From contig JAOZLK010000004.1 of the NCBI GenBank assembly GCA_029934875.1, positions 3,600 to 20,197 on the forward strand: a stretch of DNA of 16,598 bases, in the 5' to 3' direction. This document shows, one piece after another, positions 8,398-16,315 of the stretch. Numbering within the stretch: the first letter of the stretch is position 1; every line of letters starts with the position of its first letter. This stretch comes from Bacteroidales bacterium (GTDB lineage Bacteria > Bacteroidota > Bacteroidia > Bacteroidales > GCA-2748055). The notes under the pieces were generated by a model. It was given only the letters and a program-made list of their open reading frames with translations, searched no databases and was not told where the DNA came from. The position numbers and the translations under genes are program-made.

Positions 8398-9108
8398 ATG
8401 AGAAAACCCTCAACAATACTTGCAGCGATGCTCCTGATGGCCTCGGTGAATCTTTTTTCGCAGCAGTCATCCATTACAGATTACCTGGTTCAGTGCGAAA
8501 TTAAATATGGAAGTGATGCTGACCTGGTGAACGGTGAGAAGTATTCTTATCCCTATTCCCAGGCTCTTGGCGATCCCTTTTTCTTCCCCGAAACCCGCAC
8601 AGCTGAGATCACCATTCATGAAAAGGAGTTTAAAGGGCAGCTGCTCAGGTATGACATTTATAATCAGCAGCTCATACTTGATTACGAAAACCTTTATGGT
8701 GTTAGTGCCAGCCTTGTATTGAGAAGCCAGTGGGTGGAATCATTTGCCTTTGAGAATCAAAAGTTTAAAAAAATGGAGGGTCCTGATGGGAAGGCCGGGT
8801 TTTTTCAGATTCTGGGCAAAGGCCAAATTGATTGTATTTACCTCTGGAGTAAGAAATATCTCCTGAACCTTAACTCCGGGGAGCAGAGTTACTACTTTAC
8901 GGATCCGGACAGATCATCTTTCCTGCGAATTGAGGGGCAAGTTCATCCCTACAAGAGCAACGGAAACTTTATCAAGGCTTTTGATCCCGGGCTTCAGAAG
9001 CCTCTTAAGCAATTTTTAAGGCAAGCGAAAATCAAGGTAAAAACGGCTTCTGATGCCCAGATGCGACATCTGCTGGAATATTGTAACACTCTTTCCCATG
9101 AGAATTAA
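8398..9108 (+). CDS. Secreted protein of unknown family in the TonB receptor operon
   Basis: I do not recognise this 236-residue protein. It begins MRKPSTILAAMLLMASVNLFSQQ, a standard signal peptide with probable cleavage before or within the QQ, and lacks a lipobox cysteine, so it is likely periplasmic or secreted. The mature part is mixed alpha/beta by appearance, rich in Tyr, Phe, Lys and Gln, with strand-like segments such as LLRYDIYNQQLILDYE and a basic C-terminal region (KQFLRQAKIKVKTASDAQM). The frame is open to a TTG at 8380, but the ATG at 8398 precedes the signal peptide directly. It starts 39 nt after copy 2 of the lipoprotein and its stop overlaps the start of the receptor gene by 11 nt, suggesting coupled translation and a role in the same system, perhaps as an accessory or assembly factor (inference). 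Confidence 0.8.
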   Translation: MRKPSTILAAMLLMASVNLFSQQSSITDYLVQCEIKYGSDADLVNGEKYSYPYSQALGDPFFFPETRTAEITIHEKEFKGQLLRYDIYNQQLILDYENLYGVSASLVLRSQWVESFAFENQKFKKMEGPDGKAGFFQILGKGQIDCIYLWSKKYLLNLNSGEQSYYFTDPDRSSFLRIEGQVHPYKSNGNFIKAFDPGLQKPLKQFLRQAKIKVKTASDAQMRHLLEYCNTLSHEN

Positions 9109-11881
9109 GAGGCTACTGCTGGTTCCGATCCTTTTGCTGTCCATTGCTTCCATGGCCCAGAGTGGAAGTGAGCGGGTAAATGTGCGGATCTCAGGAGAGG
9201 ATTTTGAAAGCCTTGCCAGGCAGATTGAGACTCAGTGCGGCTGTGCGATCTATTACAGGCCTGAATGGTTCCAGGAGAAGCTTTTTTCCTATGAAGCAGA
9301 TTCTGTTTCGGTGGATGATGTGCTTTCCCGGGTACTTATGGGTACCGGTCTTCAATATAGCAGGGTGGGGGATCACTATTATATTTTACCGGATCAACGC
9401 CTGAACATGAACCTCCCTGTCTTCTCTACCTCCACGCAGAATTACCAGGAGGAGCAAGCGACTGGAGAATATATGGGAGTCAAGGATGACCTGTACCTGA
9501 CCGGAACCCGTCCTGAAAAGATGGCACGCTCCATAGAGGTGGGAGAACGGGGAGCTTCTCTGGCCCGGGGAGTTGCCCGGATAATGGGGAAATTAATTAA
9601 TATATCAAATGGAGAACCTGTTATGGGGGCCACAATGGTGGACCTGGGTTCAGGGAAGGGAGCTGTCTCTGATCAAAATGGAAATGTGAGCATGGCGCTT
9701 AAACCGGGCAGTCATGCCATGCGCTTTAGCTTCATTGGGATGGCGAGTGTGGATGTTAATATGGACGTGCATTCCGACGGAGATTTTCGGATTGAGATGC
9801 ATCCTGCAGTCATAGCCCTGGATGAGGTGCAGATCATGGGCGAACTATATCGGGAAATAAACACAACTGATATTGGGGTGGAACGCTTTAGCATGAATTC
9901 ACTGAAGTCGGTGCCCGTATTTATGGGTGAACGAGATGTGATAAAAATCTCGAAATTGCTTCCAGGGATAACCAGCGCAGGTGAAGCCTCTGTGGGAGTT
10001 AATGTGAGGGGTGGTAATGTGGACCAGAATATTTTTTACCTCGACCGGATACCGATTTATAATACTTCCCACCTCTTTGGCTTCTTCTCTGCATTTAACT
10101 CCGATATTATCAAGGACTTCTCAATTTACAAGGGTAATGTGCCTGTGAATTATGGAGGCAGGCTGTCCTCAGTTTTCAACATCCTGACCCGTAAGGGAAA
10201 TAACAAATCCTTTACCGCACATGCCGGGATCAGTCCGGTTTCGGCTAATGCCACAGTGGAGGGCCCTATTAAAAAGGGACATTCCTCCTTCCTGGTCAGT
10301 GGTCGATCGTCATATTCTGACTGGATACTGAACAGAATGCAGGACCCCCTGATTCGTGACAGTGATGCATTTTTCTACGATTTTGCCGGGTCCTTAAATT
10401 TCCAGCCAAACGAAAAAAACGTATTCAATGTACTCTACTATCAGAGTTATGATAAGTTTAAGTACAGCACCCTGAGCGATTATGAATATTCAAACCGTGG
10501 AGCATCTGCCAGCTGGGAAAAACATGTTTCCCCTGCATTCACATCCAAGGTAACAGGAACGATTTCCACCTATCAGTTTGCAAATACCGACCAGAGTGAA
10601 ATTTCAAGAGCATATACGCACGATTACACGCTCAATCACAATGAGCTTCTGTCGGAGTTTCAATGGATACCAGCCCTTAAGCACAAGGTTGATTTTGGAG
10701 CCAGTATTATTTATTATCGCCTAGACCGGGGCGTGGTAGAGCCCTACGGATCTGCATCCATCAGGAATCCAACCGATCTGGGTTTTGAACAGGCTATGGA
10801 AGGAGCTTTGTTTCTGAGTGATAATATTGAAGTGAGCAAATGGCTCAGTCTGTCTGCCGGCCTGCGTTATAGTTTCTACTCCATGCTTGGGCCACAAACT
10901 GTGATGCTGTACGAGGAGGGTAAACCTAAATCGGAAAATTCCATAATTGATTCTATTTCTTACGGTAATTTTGAGCCCGTCAATTTTCACTCCGGACCTG
11001 AATTCCGGGGTGCCATAAACCTGAAGGCAGGACCTCAAACCTCTTTTAAGTTTTCCTATAACCAGATGCGACAGTACCTGTTTATGCTGAGCAATACGGT
11101 TACGATTTCCCCTACCGACCAGTGGAAGCTGTCCGACTACTACATAAAGCCTCAGTTCAGTCACCAGCTCACGGGAGGTATTTATCACATCTTTCCCAAA
11201 GCTGGGATTTCCACCTCGGTAGAAGCATATTATAAAGAGTCCTCCGACATTGTGGAGTATAAGGACGGGGCGGACTTTATCACTTCTCCCCTGACTGAAA
11301 CGGTGGTGCTTCAGGGCTCTCAAAGTGCTTACGGGCTCGAGTTTATGATTCAGAAGTCCTCAGGAAGGCTGGATGGCTGGATCTCCTACACATACTCACG
11401 GTCTGAAATGCTCGTGAAAGGGACTGCAGATTACGAATCAATCAATAACGGAAATCCCTACCCCTCAAACTTTGACCGGCCCCATGTTCTGAATATAGTG
11501 GCAAATTACAGCATCAACCGAAGGTTCTCCATTGCCTCAAACATGGTTTATATGTCGGGTCGTCCGGTAACCTATCCAACTTCCCTTTACTATATCAATA
11601 ATGTTGCATACATCGATTATTATGCAAGAAATCAATTCAGGATTCCTGACTACTTCAGAGTCGACATTTCTCTGAATATTGAAGGAAACCTTAAGGCTGA
11701 TAAATTCATGCACTCCACCTGGAGTATAAATGTTTACAATCTGCTGGGGAGGAATAATCCCCAGAGCATCTATTTCACCCCTCATGAATACTATATCAAG
11801 GGTTACGCATTTTCTGTGATCGGTGTTCCGATCTTTACCATATCCTGGAATGTTAAACTGGGAAATTATGAGAGTAATTAA
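9098..11881 (+). CDS. TonB-dependent outer-membrane receptor with STN and carboxypeptidase-regulatory-like domains
   Basis: A 927-residue outer-membrane receptor that would import a bound ligand into the periplasm using TonB/ExbBD energy. The order of parts is: signal peptide 1-21 (ending SMAQ); a secretin/TonB short N-terminal domain, about 25-97, of the kind that signals to anti-sigma factors; a linker; a carboxypeptidase-regulatory-like domain, about 160-245 (GEPVMGATMVDLGSGKGAVSD...NGN); the plug, about 265-370, with VNVRGGNVDQNIFYLDRIPIY and NYGGRLSSVFNILTRKG; and a 22-strand-type barrel to the end, closing on aromatic-rich FTISWNVKLGN. The frame extends upstream to 9053, but the ATG at 9098 begins the signal peptide and overlaps the previous gene by 11 nt. 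It overlaps the following lipoprotein gene by 14 nt. No sigma/anti-sigma pair lies in the window. The substrate is unknown; no SusD-type gene is present. Confidence 0.92.
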   Translation: MRIKRLLLVPILLLSIASMAQSGSERVNVRISGEDFESLARQIETQCGCAIYYRPEWFQEKLFSYEADSVSVDDVLSRVLMGTGLQYSRVGDHYYILPDQRLNMNLPVFSTSTQNYQEEQATGEYMGVKDDLYLTGTRPEKMARSIEVGERGASLARGVARIMGKLINISNGEPVMGATMVDLGSGKGAVSDQNGNVSMALKPGSHAMRFSFIGMASVDVNMDVHSDGDFRIEMHPAVIALDEVQIMGELYREINTTDIGVERFSMNSLKSVPVFMGERDVIKISKLLPGITSAGEASVGVNVRGGNVDQNIFYLDRIPIYNTSHLFGFFSAFNSDIIKDFSIYKGNVPVNYGGRLSSVFNILTRKGNNKSFTAHAGISPVSANATVEGPIKKGHSSFLVSGRSSYSDWILNRMQDPLIRDSDAFFYDFAGSLNFQPNEKNVFNVLYYQSYDKFKYSTLSDYEYSNRGASASWEKHVSPAFTSKVTGTISTYQFANTDQSEISRAYTHDYTLNHNELLSEFQWIPALKHKVDFGASIIYYRLDRGVVEPYGSASIRNPTDLGFEQAMEGALFLSDNIEVSKWLSLSAGLRYSFYSMLGPQTVMLYEEGKPKSENSIIDSISYGNFEPVNFHSGPEFRGAINLKAGPQTSFKFSYNQMRQYLFMLSNTVTISPTDQWKLSDYYIKPQFSHQLTGGIYHIFPKAGISTSVEAYYKESSDIVEYKDGADFITSPLTETVVLQGSQSAYGLEFMIQKSSGRLDGWISYTYSRSEMLVKGTADYESINNGNPYPSNFDRPHVLNIVANYSINRRFSIASNMVYMSGRPVTYPTSLYYINNVAYIDYYARNQFRIPDYFRVDISLNIEGNLKADKFMHSTWSINVYNLLGRNNPQSIYFTPHEYYIKGYAFSVIGVPIFTISWNVKLGNYESN

Positions 11882-13043
11882 GCTTATAGGCTACCTTTCG
11901 ATGTTATGGTTCTTCACTGCCTGTGTGGATCGCTATTATCCGGGTGCGGATCAAATTATAACCGGTACCCTGGTAATTAATGCCTCTATTACAAACACTC
12001 TTGAGCAACAGACCATCCAGATTTCCAGGTCCGATGGTTTGGTCTATTCGGAGTTTATTCCGGAATCCAGCTGCATGGTTGAGGTGGAAAGCATGTCGGG
12101 GGAAAAAATTTCCTTTTCAGAAAGCAGCCCCGGCTATTACAATGCAAGCCTTCCAGTGGGATTTATGAGCTATGGCGGGCACTATATGCTCATGGTGGTC
12201 ACTTCCAATGGAAACCTGTATCTCTCCGATTACTCATCCTTACACCCACCCACAGCCATAGACAGTATCTATTTTGAGAGAGAGACTTTACCCACTGCAG
12301 ATCCTGATATTTTCAAGGAAGGAATCCGTTTTTTTATGGATTTTGAGATTGATCCCTCTTCGTCGGAGTATATGCGCTGGGAGCTCCTGGAGACCTACGA
12401 ATTTAACAATCCCCCCTATGATGGTTTTATCTATACTTATGACAGGGTTCTGCGGCCCCTTCCCGATAGCCTTGATGACCGCCAGTGCTGGATTAGCGGG
12501 CATGTAAATGCCATTTACACATTGGATGCGGCGAACATGACCAGTGAAAAGTATAGCTACATGCCGCTTCATTTTGTCTCCAATGAAACACAGCGACTGA
12601 GTTATGGATACAGCCTGCTGGTGCGGCAACATGCCATGGATGCACCGGCATTCAGGTATTGGGACGAGTTGAAGAAAAATTCCAGTTCGCAGAGTGGTTT
12701 ATATACCCGCTTGCCCTCCCTTACCCCCGGAAACATAAGCAACGTGGACGATCCCGAGGAGAAGATCCTGGGATTCTTCGGGGTCTCCGGGGTTTATGAA
12801 AAGCGTATTTTTGTAAAAGATGTTGAAGGATTGCAGAAATATGATGTGATGTTTTGTTTCCCTTATCCAGAGTCACCCCGATTCAGATACCTGATGCCTG
12901 CCGACCTTCCGGTATACACTTCCCGTGCCACTGATCCTGCAACGGGTGTATCACACATGGGGGAGACCGTTCATAGATGTCTCGATTGCAGAATTATGAA
13001 AGGGAGTTCGGGAGAGCCGCCAGCTTATTGGCCAACAGAATAA
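11868..13043 (+). CDS. DUF4249-family outer-membrane lipoprotein, diverged copy 3
   Basis: A third DUF4249-type lipoprotein, 391 residues, placed after the receptor. It starts MRVIKLIGYLSMLWFFTAC, with Cys19 and a slightly unusual lipobox FTAC, then VDRYYPGADQ, matching the RYYP block of the two upstream copies. Family blocks recur: GTLVINASIT, ISRS, EYMRWELLETYEF, RYWDELKK, ISNVDDPEEKILGFFGVSGVYEKR and the C-terminal HRCLDCR (C371, C374) before PPAYW. Identity to copies 1 and 2 is visibly lower, perhaps 35-40% by eye, so this split is older. Its ATG lies within the end of the receptor gene (14-nt overlap), which suggests translational coupling with the receptor. The longer open frame to 11823 is not used as no signal peptide would result. 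Only 5 nt separate it from the next gene. Confidence 0.86.
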   Translation: MRVIKLIGYLSMLWFFTACVDRYYPGADQIITGTLVINASITNTLEQQTIQISRSDGLVYSEFIPESSCMVEVESMSGEKISFSESSPGYYNASLPVGFMSYGGHYMLMVVTSNGNLYLSDYSSLHPPTAIDSIYFERETLPTADPDIFKEGIRFFMDFEIDPSSSEYMRWELLETYEFNNPPYDGFIYTYDRVLRPLPDSLDDRQCWISGHVNAIYTLDAANMTSEKYSYMPLHFVSNETQRLSYGYSLLVRQHAMDAPAFRYWDELKKNSSSQSGLYTRLPSLTPGNISNVDDPEEKILGFFGVSGVYEKRIFVKDVEGLQKYDVMFCFPYPESPRFRYLMPADLPVYTSRATDPATGVSHMGETVHRCLDCRIMKGSSGEPPAYWPTE

Positions 13044-13048
13044 AAGAT

Positions 13049-14719
13049 ATGAGATATAATACCATCATCACGATAGCCTTGCTTGGATTTGAACTTCTGC
13101 TTGGAGCCCGGGACCGGCAGGAGGGCTTGCTATTGCTCACAGACCGGGGGCACTACATCAGCGGAGAATCCATTCACTACAGGGCTTTTTACATGGAGCC
13201 CGGAGAGTCGGGCCAGAGCTCGTGGAGCAAAATCCTATATGTAGAATTAATATTACCCAACGGAACCCCGCTGGCCCAGGGTAAAGTCTCCATTGAAACT
13301 GCCGGAGCCATTGGATCCATTGCCATTCCCGAAGGCCTGTCCTCGGGGACCTATTATCTTAAATCCTACACCCGTTGGATGCGCAACTGCGGACCTGCGG
13401 ACTTTGTTTATACTTCAATCCGGATCTATGATCCCTACAATGATGAAGTTCTGCCGGTGGACTCCACCGGGTGGGAACCAAAAGCAGCGGGAGAAATGTT
13501 GTTTCAGGAAGAGGCGCAATCTCCCGATATGCTGGATTGTAATCTGGACCAGAATCAATATGGAAGCAGGCAGGAGGCTATGGCAGAATTGACCTGGAAT
13601 CTCCCCAATGAGCCGATCAATCTGACCGTAAGTGTGGCCAGGGCAGGACTTCATAGCGGCCAGACCTACCTCAGACCCGGGTGCCAGGCAGAATTACCTG
13701 GCAGGAATGAAGTTCTGCCTGAAACAAAAGGGATTTCGCTGACCGGCCAGGCTGTTAGCGCTTCAGATGGAAGCCTGGCTCCCTATGCTACTATTTATGT
13801 GACAGTGTTGGGAGCAGAAAAGGATTTCTTCTGCAATTATTCTGATTCGGCCGGAAGGTTTTATTTCACTTTCCCACCATATAAAGGAGAAAGGGAACTT
13901 TTTGTTTCCACCTATCATTCGAGCATTGATGATCTTGAGCTTTTGATTAATAGGGATTTCAGTCAGGATGTCCTGCAGCTTCCCTCCTATGGAATGCAAC
14001 TGGAAGATTCCCTTGCTGCTGTGATTACCGAAATGTCGGTAAATGCACAAATCTCACAGCAGTATTATCCCCGGGAAGTGACGATCCCGGAGGAGGATAA
14101 GGGAGATGAGATGTTTTTTTACGGATTTCCTACTTCCACTATTTATTTTGATGATTTCATCCGGCTTCCAAACCTTGAGGAGTATTTCGTTGAGGTTGTT
14201 CCCCAGGTGGCAGTGAGAAAGAACAAGGGTGTACGAAGACTGGCATTACTGGGTAATCATCCCGATCTAAACATCTATCCCCCCTTGCTGATGATCGATG
14301 GAGTGGCCATTTTTGATGTGGATGCTGTCCTGGCGGTTTCGCCGAGACTCATCCAGCGTGTGGAGATTGTTAATGTACCCTATATCAGGGGTAATGTGAC
14401 CTTCGGGGGGATTATCAGCCTGATATCCAGAGATAATGATCTTGGTTATATTGATCTTCCCTCTTCGGGCTTGCTGGTCAACTACAGGATGCTGGATATA
14501 CCGTGGGCGGATTCTTCAGAGGAGGGTGTAAGCGACTCCAGCTTGCCAGATGTACGGAACACCCTTTACTGGAATCCAAACCTGCATTTGGAGCCCGGAC
14601 AAAGTCAGAAAATATCCTTTCGCACCTCTGATATGATAGGAGAATATGAATTATTAATCAGGGGATACGACCTTTCAGGAAAGTATTACGAAAAACAACA
14701 GAGATTCACCGTTGAGTAA
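13049..14719 (+). CDS. Secreted macroglobulin-like/TonB-plug-like protein without a barrel
   Basis: A 556-residue exported protein, last gene of the operon. A signal peptide (1-20, ending LLLGA) is followed by a macroglobulin (MG2)-like beta domain at about 27-128, recognisable by LLLTDRGHYISGESIHYRAFYM, LPNGTPLAQGKV and LSSGTYYLKSYTRWMRN. A carboxypeptidase-regulatory/Ig-like module lies at about 228-290. Residues 370-462 resemble a receptor plug (PPLLMIDGVAIFD, LIQRVEIVNV, GNVTFGGIISLIS), but no barrel follows; instead a last beta domain (about 505-556, LYWNPNLHLEPGQ, GEYELLIRGYD) ends the chain. Similar MG-plus-plug proteins occur near TonB receptors in Bacteroidota; their role is not established. 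The open frame reaches back to 12977, but the ATG at 13049, 5 nt after the previous stop, begins the signal peptide. It converges with the next gene, 5 nt away. Confidence 0.75.
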   Translation: MRYNTIITIALLGFELLLGARDRQEGLLLLTDRGHYISGESIHYRAFYMEPGESGQSSWSKILYVELILPNGTPLAQGKVSIETAGAIGSIAIPEGLSSGTYYLKSYTRWMRNCGPADFVYTSIRIYDPYNDEVLPVDSTGWEPKAAGEMLFQEEAQSPDMLDCNLDQNQYGSRQEAMAELTWNLPNEPINLTVSVARAGLHSGQTYLRPGCQAELPGRNEVLPETKGISLTGQAVSASDGSLAPYATIYVTVLGAEKDFFCNYSDSAGRFYFTFPPYKGERELFVSTYHSSIDDLELLINRDFSQDVLQLPSYGMQLEDSLAAVITEMSVNAQISQQYYPREVTIPEEDKGDEMFFYGFPTSTIYFDDFIRLPNLEEYFVEVVPQVAVRKNKGVRRLALLGNHPDLNIYPPLLMIDGVAIFDVDAVLAVSPRLIQRVEIVNVPYIRGNVTFGGIISLISRDNDLGYIDLPSSGLLVNYRMLDIPWADSSEEGVSDSSLPDVRNTLYWNPNLHLEPGQSQKISFRTSDMIGEYELLIRGYDLSGKYYEKQQRFTVE

Positions 14720-14724
14720 AGCTG

Positions 14725-15261
14725 TTAGCGGTGAGCATGGTGCTCCTCAATATAAGGTTTAAATCGTTCCCACAGGAAGTGTTCCCAAACCTGCCTTACA
14801 GTTTCGGGAGTGTCGGGGCTAAAATCTCCCGCCCCGTTTACATTGAGTGTTAGCATGGTTCCATCCGATCCGGACGCTTTCAGTGTATAGGTGCAAACCA
14901 GGGTAAGGGCCTGTCCCGACAAGCCAAGAGGGCCCTCCATTCTAAGCATCTCGCCCCTTTTGGCAAAAATTACCCTTGCATGGAGTGCACCATCGCCTGA
15001 CTCATCAAAGATTTCATAAAACCCGCCTCCGGGCCTGGGCTCGATAAAGATTTTATAGGGAGAGCTTGAGAAGGAATGGTCCCACCACTCGCTGATATCT
15101 CCGGTGAGGTGGTCATACACAAATCCGGGATCGCCCGGGTAGTTGAAATTCATTTCAAACTGAAAAGTCTTGGCCAGGGTCTCCTGGTCTGGTGACTTGC
15201 AGCTCCAGCTCAGCAAAAAAATGGAAAGGAATAAGATGGTGGTGCGTGTGATCCGTATCAT
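14725..15261 (-). CDS. SRPBCC (START-like) fold lipoprotein
   Basis: A 178-residue protein with a hydrophobic N-terminus MIRITRTTILFLSIFLLSWSC and Cys21 as the likely lipid-attachment site, although Trp at -2 makes the lipobox unusual. The rest matches the SRPBCC/activator-of-Hsp90-like ligand-binding fold: VYDHLTGDISEWWDHSFS, then EPRPGGGFYEIF, ARVIFAKRGEMLRMEGPLGLSG, a TYTL-type strand and the long C-terminal helix ETVRQVWEHFLWERFKPYIEEH. Members of this fold bind hydrophobic ligands in a deep cavity; most are cytoplasmic, so an exported, lipid-anchored form is of note. It is convergent with the operon (5 nt between stops) and is not part of it. The ligand is unknown. The polar, His-containing end HHAHR is the true C-terminus. 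Confidence 0.75.
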   Translation of the reverse strand: MIRITRTTILFLSIFLLSWSCKSPDQETLAKTFQFEMNFNYPGDPGFVYDHLTGDISEWWDHSFSSSPYKIFIEPRPGGGFYEIFDESGDGALHARVIFAKRGEMLRMEGPLGLSGQALTLVCTYTLKASGSDGTMLTLNVNGAGDFSPDTPETVRQVWEHFLWERFKPYIEEHHAHR

Positions 15262-15560
15262 AGTTTGATTCTTTCATATATAACACCTGTTGATTAAAAT
15301 GGATCATCCTGACGGCGCTTTTATCTATCTTTATTAGCCCTTACACTTAATAATCATAAGAGCTAGTGGTACTTGCTACTGTGTTATGCAATAGTTTAAT
15401 TTAGCGTTACTAGACCTATATACTCATCGCACTTTAATCAATTCCTTTCTATGAATTGTAACAGGATTATTGAAACCTACTGAAATAATATGTGAGTTAA
15501 TTATTATTGGAATACTGGGATTCCTTGGATTTATTCTTTTGCATGATGAGTGTTAGTATG
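15262..15560. other. AT-rich intergenic gap without a recognised gene
   Basis: Almost 300 bases between two minus-strand lipoprotein genes. It is clearly richer in A+T than the sequence to its left, with stop codons in all frames and no tRNA-like or other RNA fold that I can support. It should contain the promoter of the SRPBCC gene (right of 15261), but no exact TAnnTTTG match is visible on the minus strand. Two weak dyads occur, at 15365-15380 and 15509-15524. Confidence 0.6.
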
Positions 15561-16067
15561 TCAATCTAGCAAAGGTGGGTATGGTTCATCCCAAGGTTCT
15601 AGCTCGAAACGGTATCTAGATAGAGCAGTGAAATCCTTCTTGAGTTTCAATGTGTCGCCTAAAGGAACCGTGATTTGCTTCTCTGAATATCTCTTATATT
15701 TACCTGCGAAAAGGGTGAGATAATATTCTTTAGCCGGTATATTATATAATTCAATTATACCATCCTCATCCGAAACCCAGGAATATAGACACTGTACAGG
15801 TTCTTCTTCTGTCCAGGCAATTCCAAATCCTGCATCTTTATAACCAAGGCATCTGGCATTATTACGATACAGCCTTACAGTTACTCCTTCTGCAGGACCC
15901 GGCACATATCCAATTGGGCTACCTGTTTCATCTCGAACAATGACTGGATATCCAACGGAAATCTTTAAATGCCCAATTTTCGATTCAGGCTCAACGGGCT
16001 CATCCCTACATGACTGAGAGAGTAAAACAATGGCAAGGGTTATGAGTGTCAATATTGTTCTTTTCAT
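15561..16067 (-). CDS. Small lipoprotein with a transthyretin/carboxypeptidase-regulatory-like fold
   Basis: A 168-residue putative lipoprotein. MKRTILTLITLAIVLLSQSC places the likely acylated cysteine at residue 20 and is followed by the acidic RDEPVEPES. From about 30 to 150 the pattern suggests a beta-sandwich of the carboxypeptidase-regulatory or prealbumin-like type: GHLKISVGYPVIVRDETG, a PAEGVTVRLYR strand, SWVSDEDGIIELYNIPAKEYYLTLFAG and a final QITVPLGDTLKLKKDF strand. Two cysteines in the body (in NARC and VQC) could form a disulfide. It is a hypothetical protein; no enzyme motif is present. Codon third positions are more A/T-rich than in the operon to its left, and the gene stands alone between AT-rich gaps, suggesting an accessory origin. 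Confidence 0.75.
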   Translation of the reverse strand: MKRTILTLITLAIVLLSQSCRDEPVEPESKIGHLKISVGYPVIVRDETGSPIGYVPGPAEGVTVRLYRNNARCLGYKDAGFGIAWTEEEPVQCLYSWVSDEDGIIELYNIPAKEYYLTLFAGKYKRYSEKQITVPLGDTLKLKKDFTALSRYRFELEPWDEPYPPLLD

Positions 16068-16315
16068 GGTTTTAGGTTTTAAAAACTCATGGAAGTGTAA
16101 AGCTAATATTTATTCTAATAGGAAGGTGGGGGTAAAAAAGTCAATCATCCTTGTCTATTTCTTGTAGATACAAGAAAACTTATTGTCATTATTCATATGT
16201 AAAGTTATATTTGATTTCGACTGTGCATTGGGTGCCCCAACTCTTCTCACTTCTGAAATTCTTTTCTTTTCAGCTGATATTACTATGCAATTATTTTTCT
16301 CTAAAACCAAAATTC
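16068..16315. other. AT-rich divergent intergenic region
   Basis: About 250 bases between two divergent genes, presumably holding both promoters. TAGCTTTA on the minus strand (16097-16104) and TATTTTTC on the plus strand (16292-16299) each match TAnnTTTG at all but one position, but neither has a clear -33 partner, so I do not call promoters. No RNA gene or mobile element is recognised. Confidence 0.4.

Noticed and set aside
10721..11323. Minus-strand open frame of 200 codons within the receptor barrel
   Set aside because: It is a shadow frame of the barrel-coding sequence, and there is no promoter or domain.
14730..14755. Small hairpin GAGCA/TGCTC near the convergent stops, considered as a bidirectional terminator
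   Set aside because: The stem is only 5 bp, lies inside the coding end of the SRPBCC gene, and has no T-run on either side.
15365..15380. Short dyad in the AT-rich gap, considered as an RNA or operator element
   Set aside because: Six pairs include two G-T wobbles and nothing around it suggests a conserved element.
15509..15524. GGAAT/ATTCC dyad downstream of the small lipoprotein gene, considered as its terminator
   Set aside because: Only 5 bp with no T-run on the minus strand.
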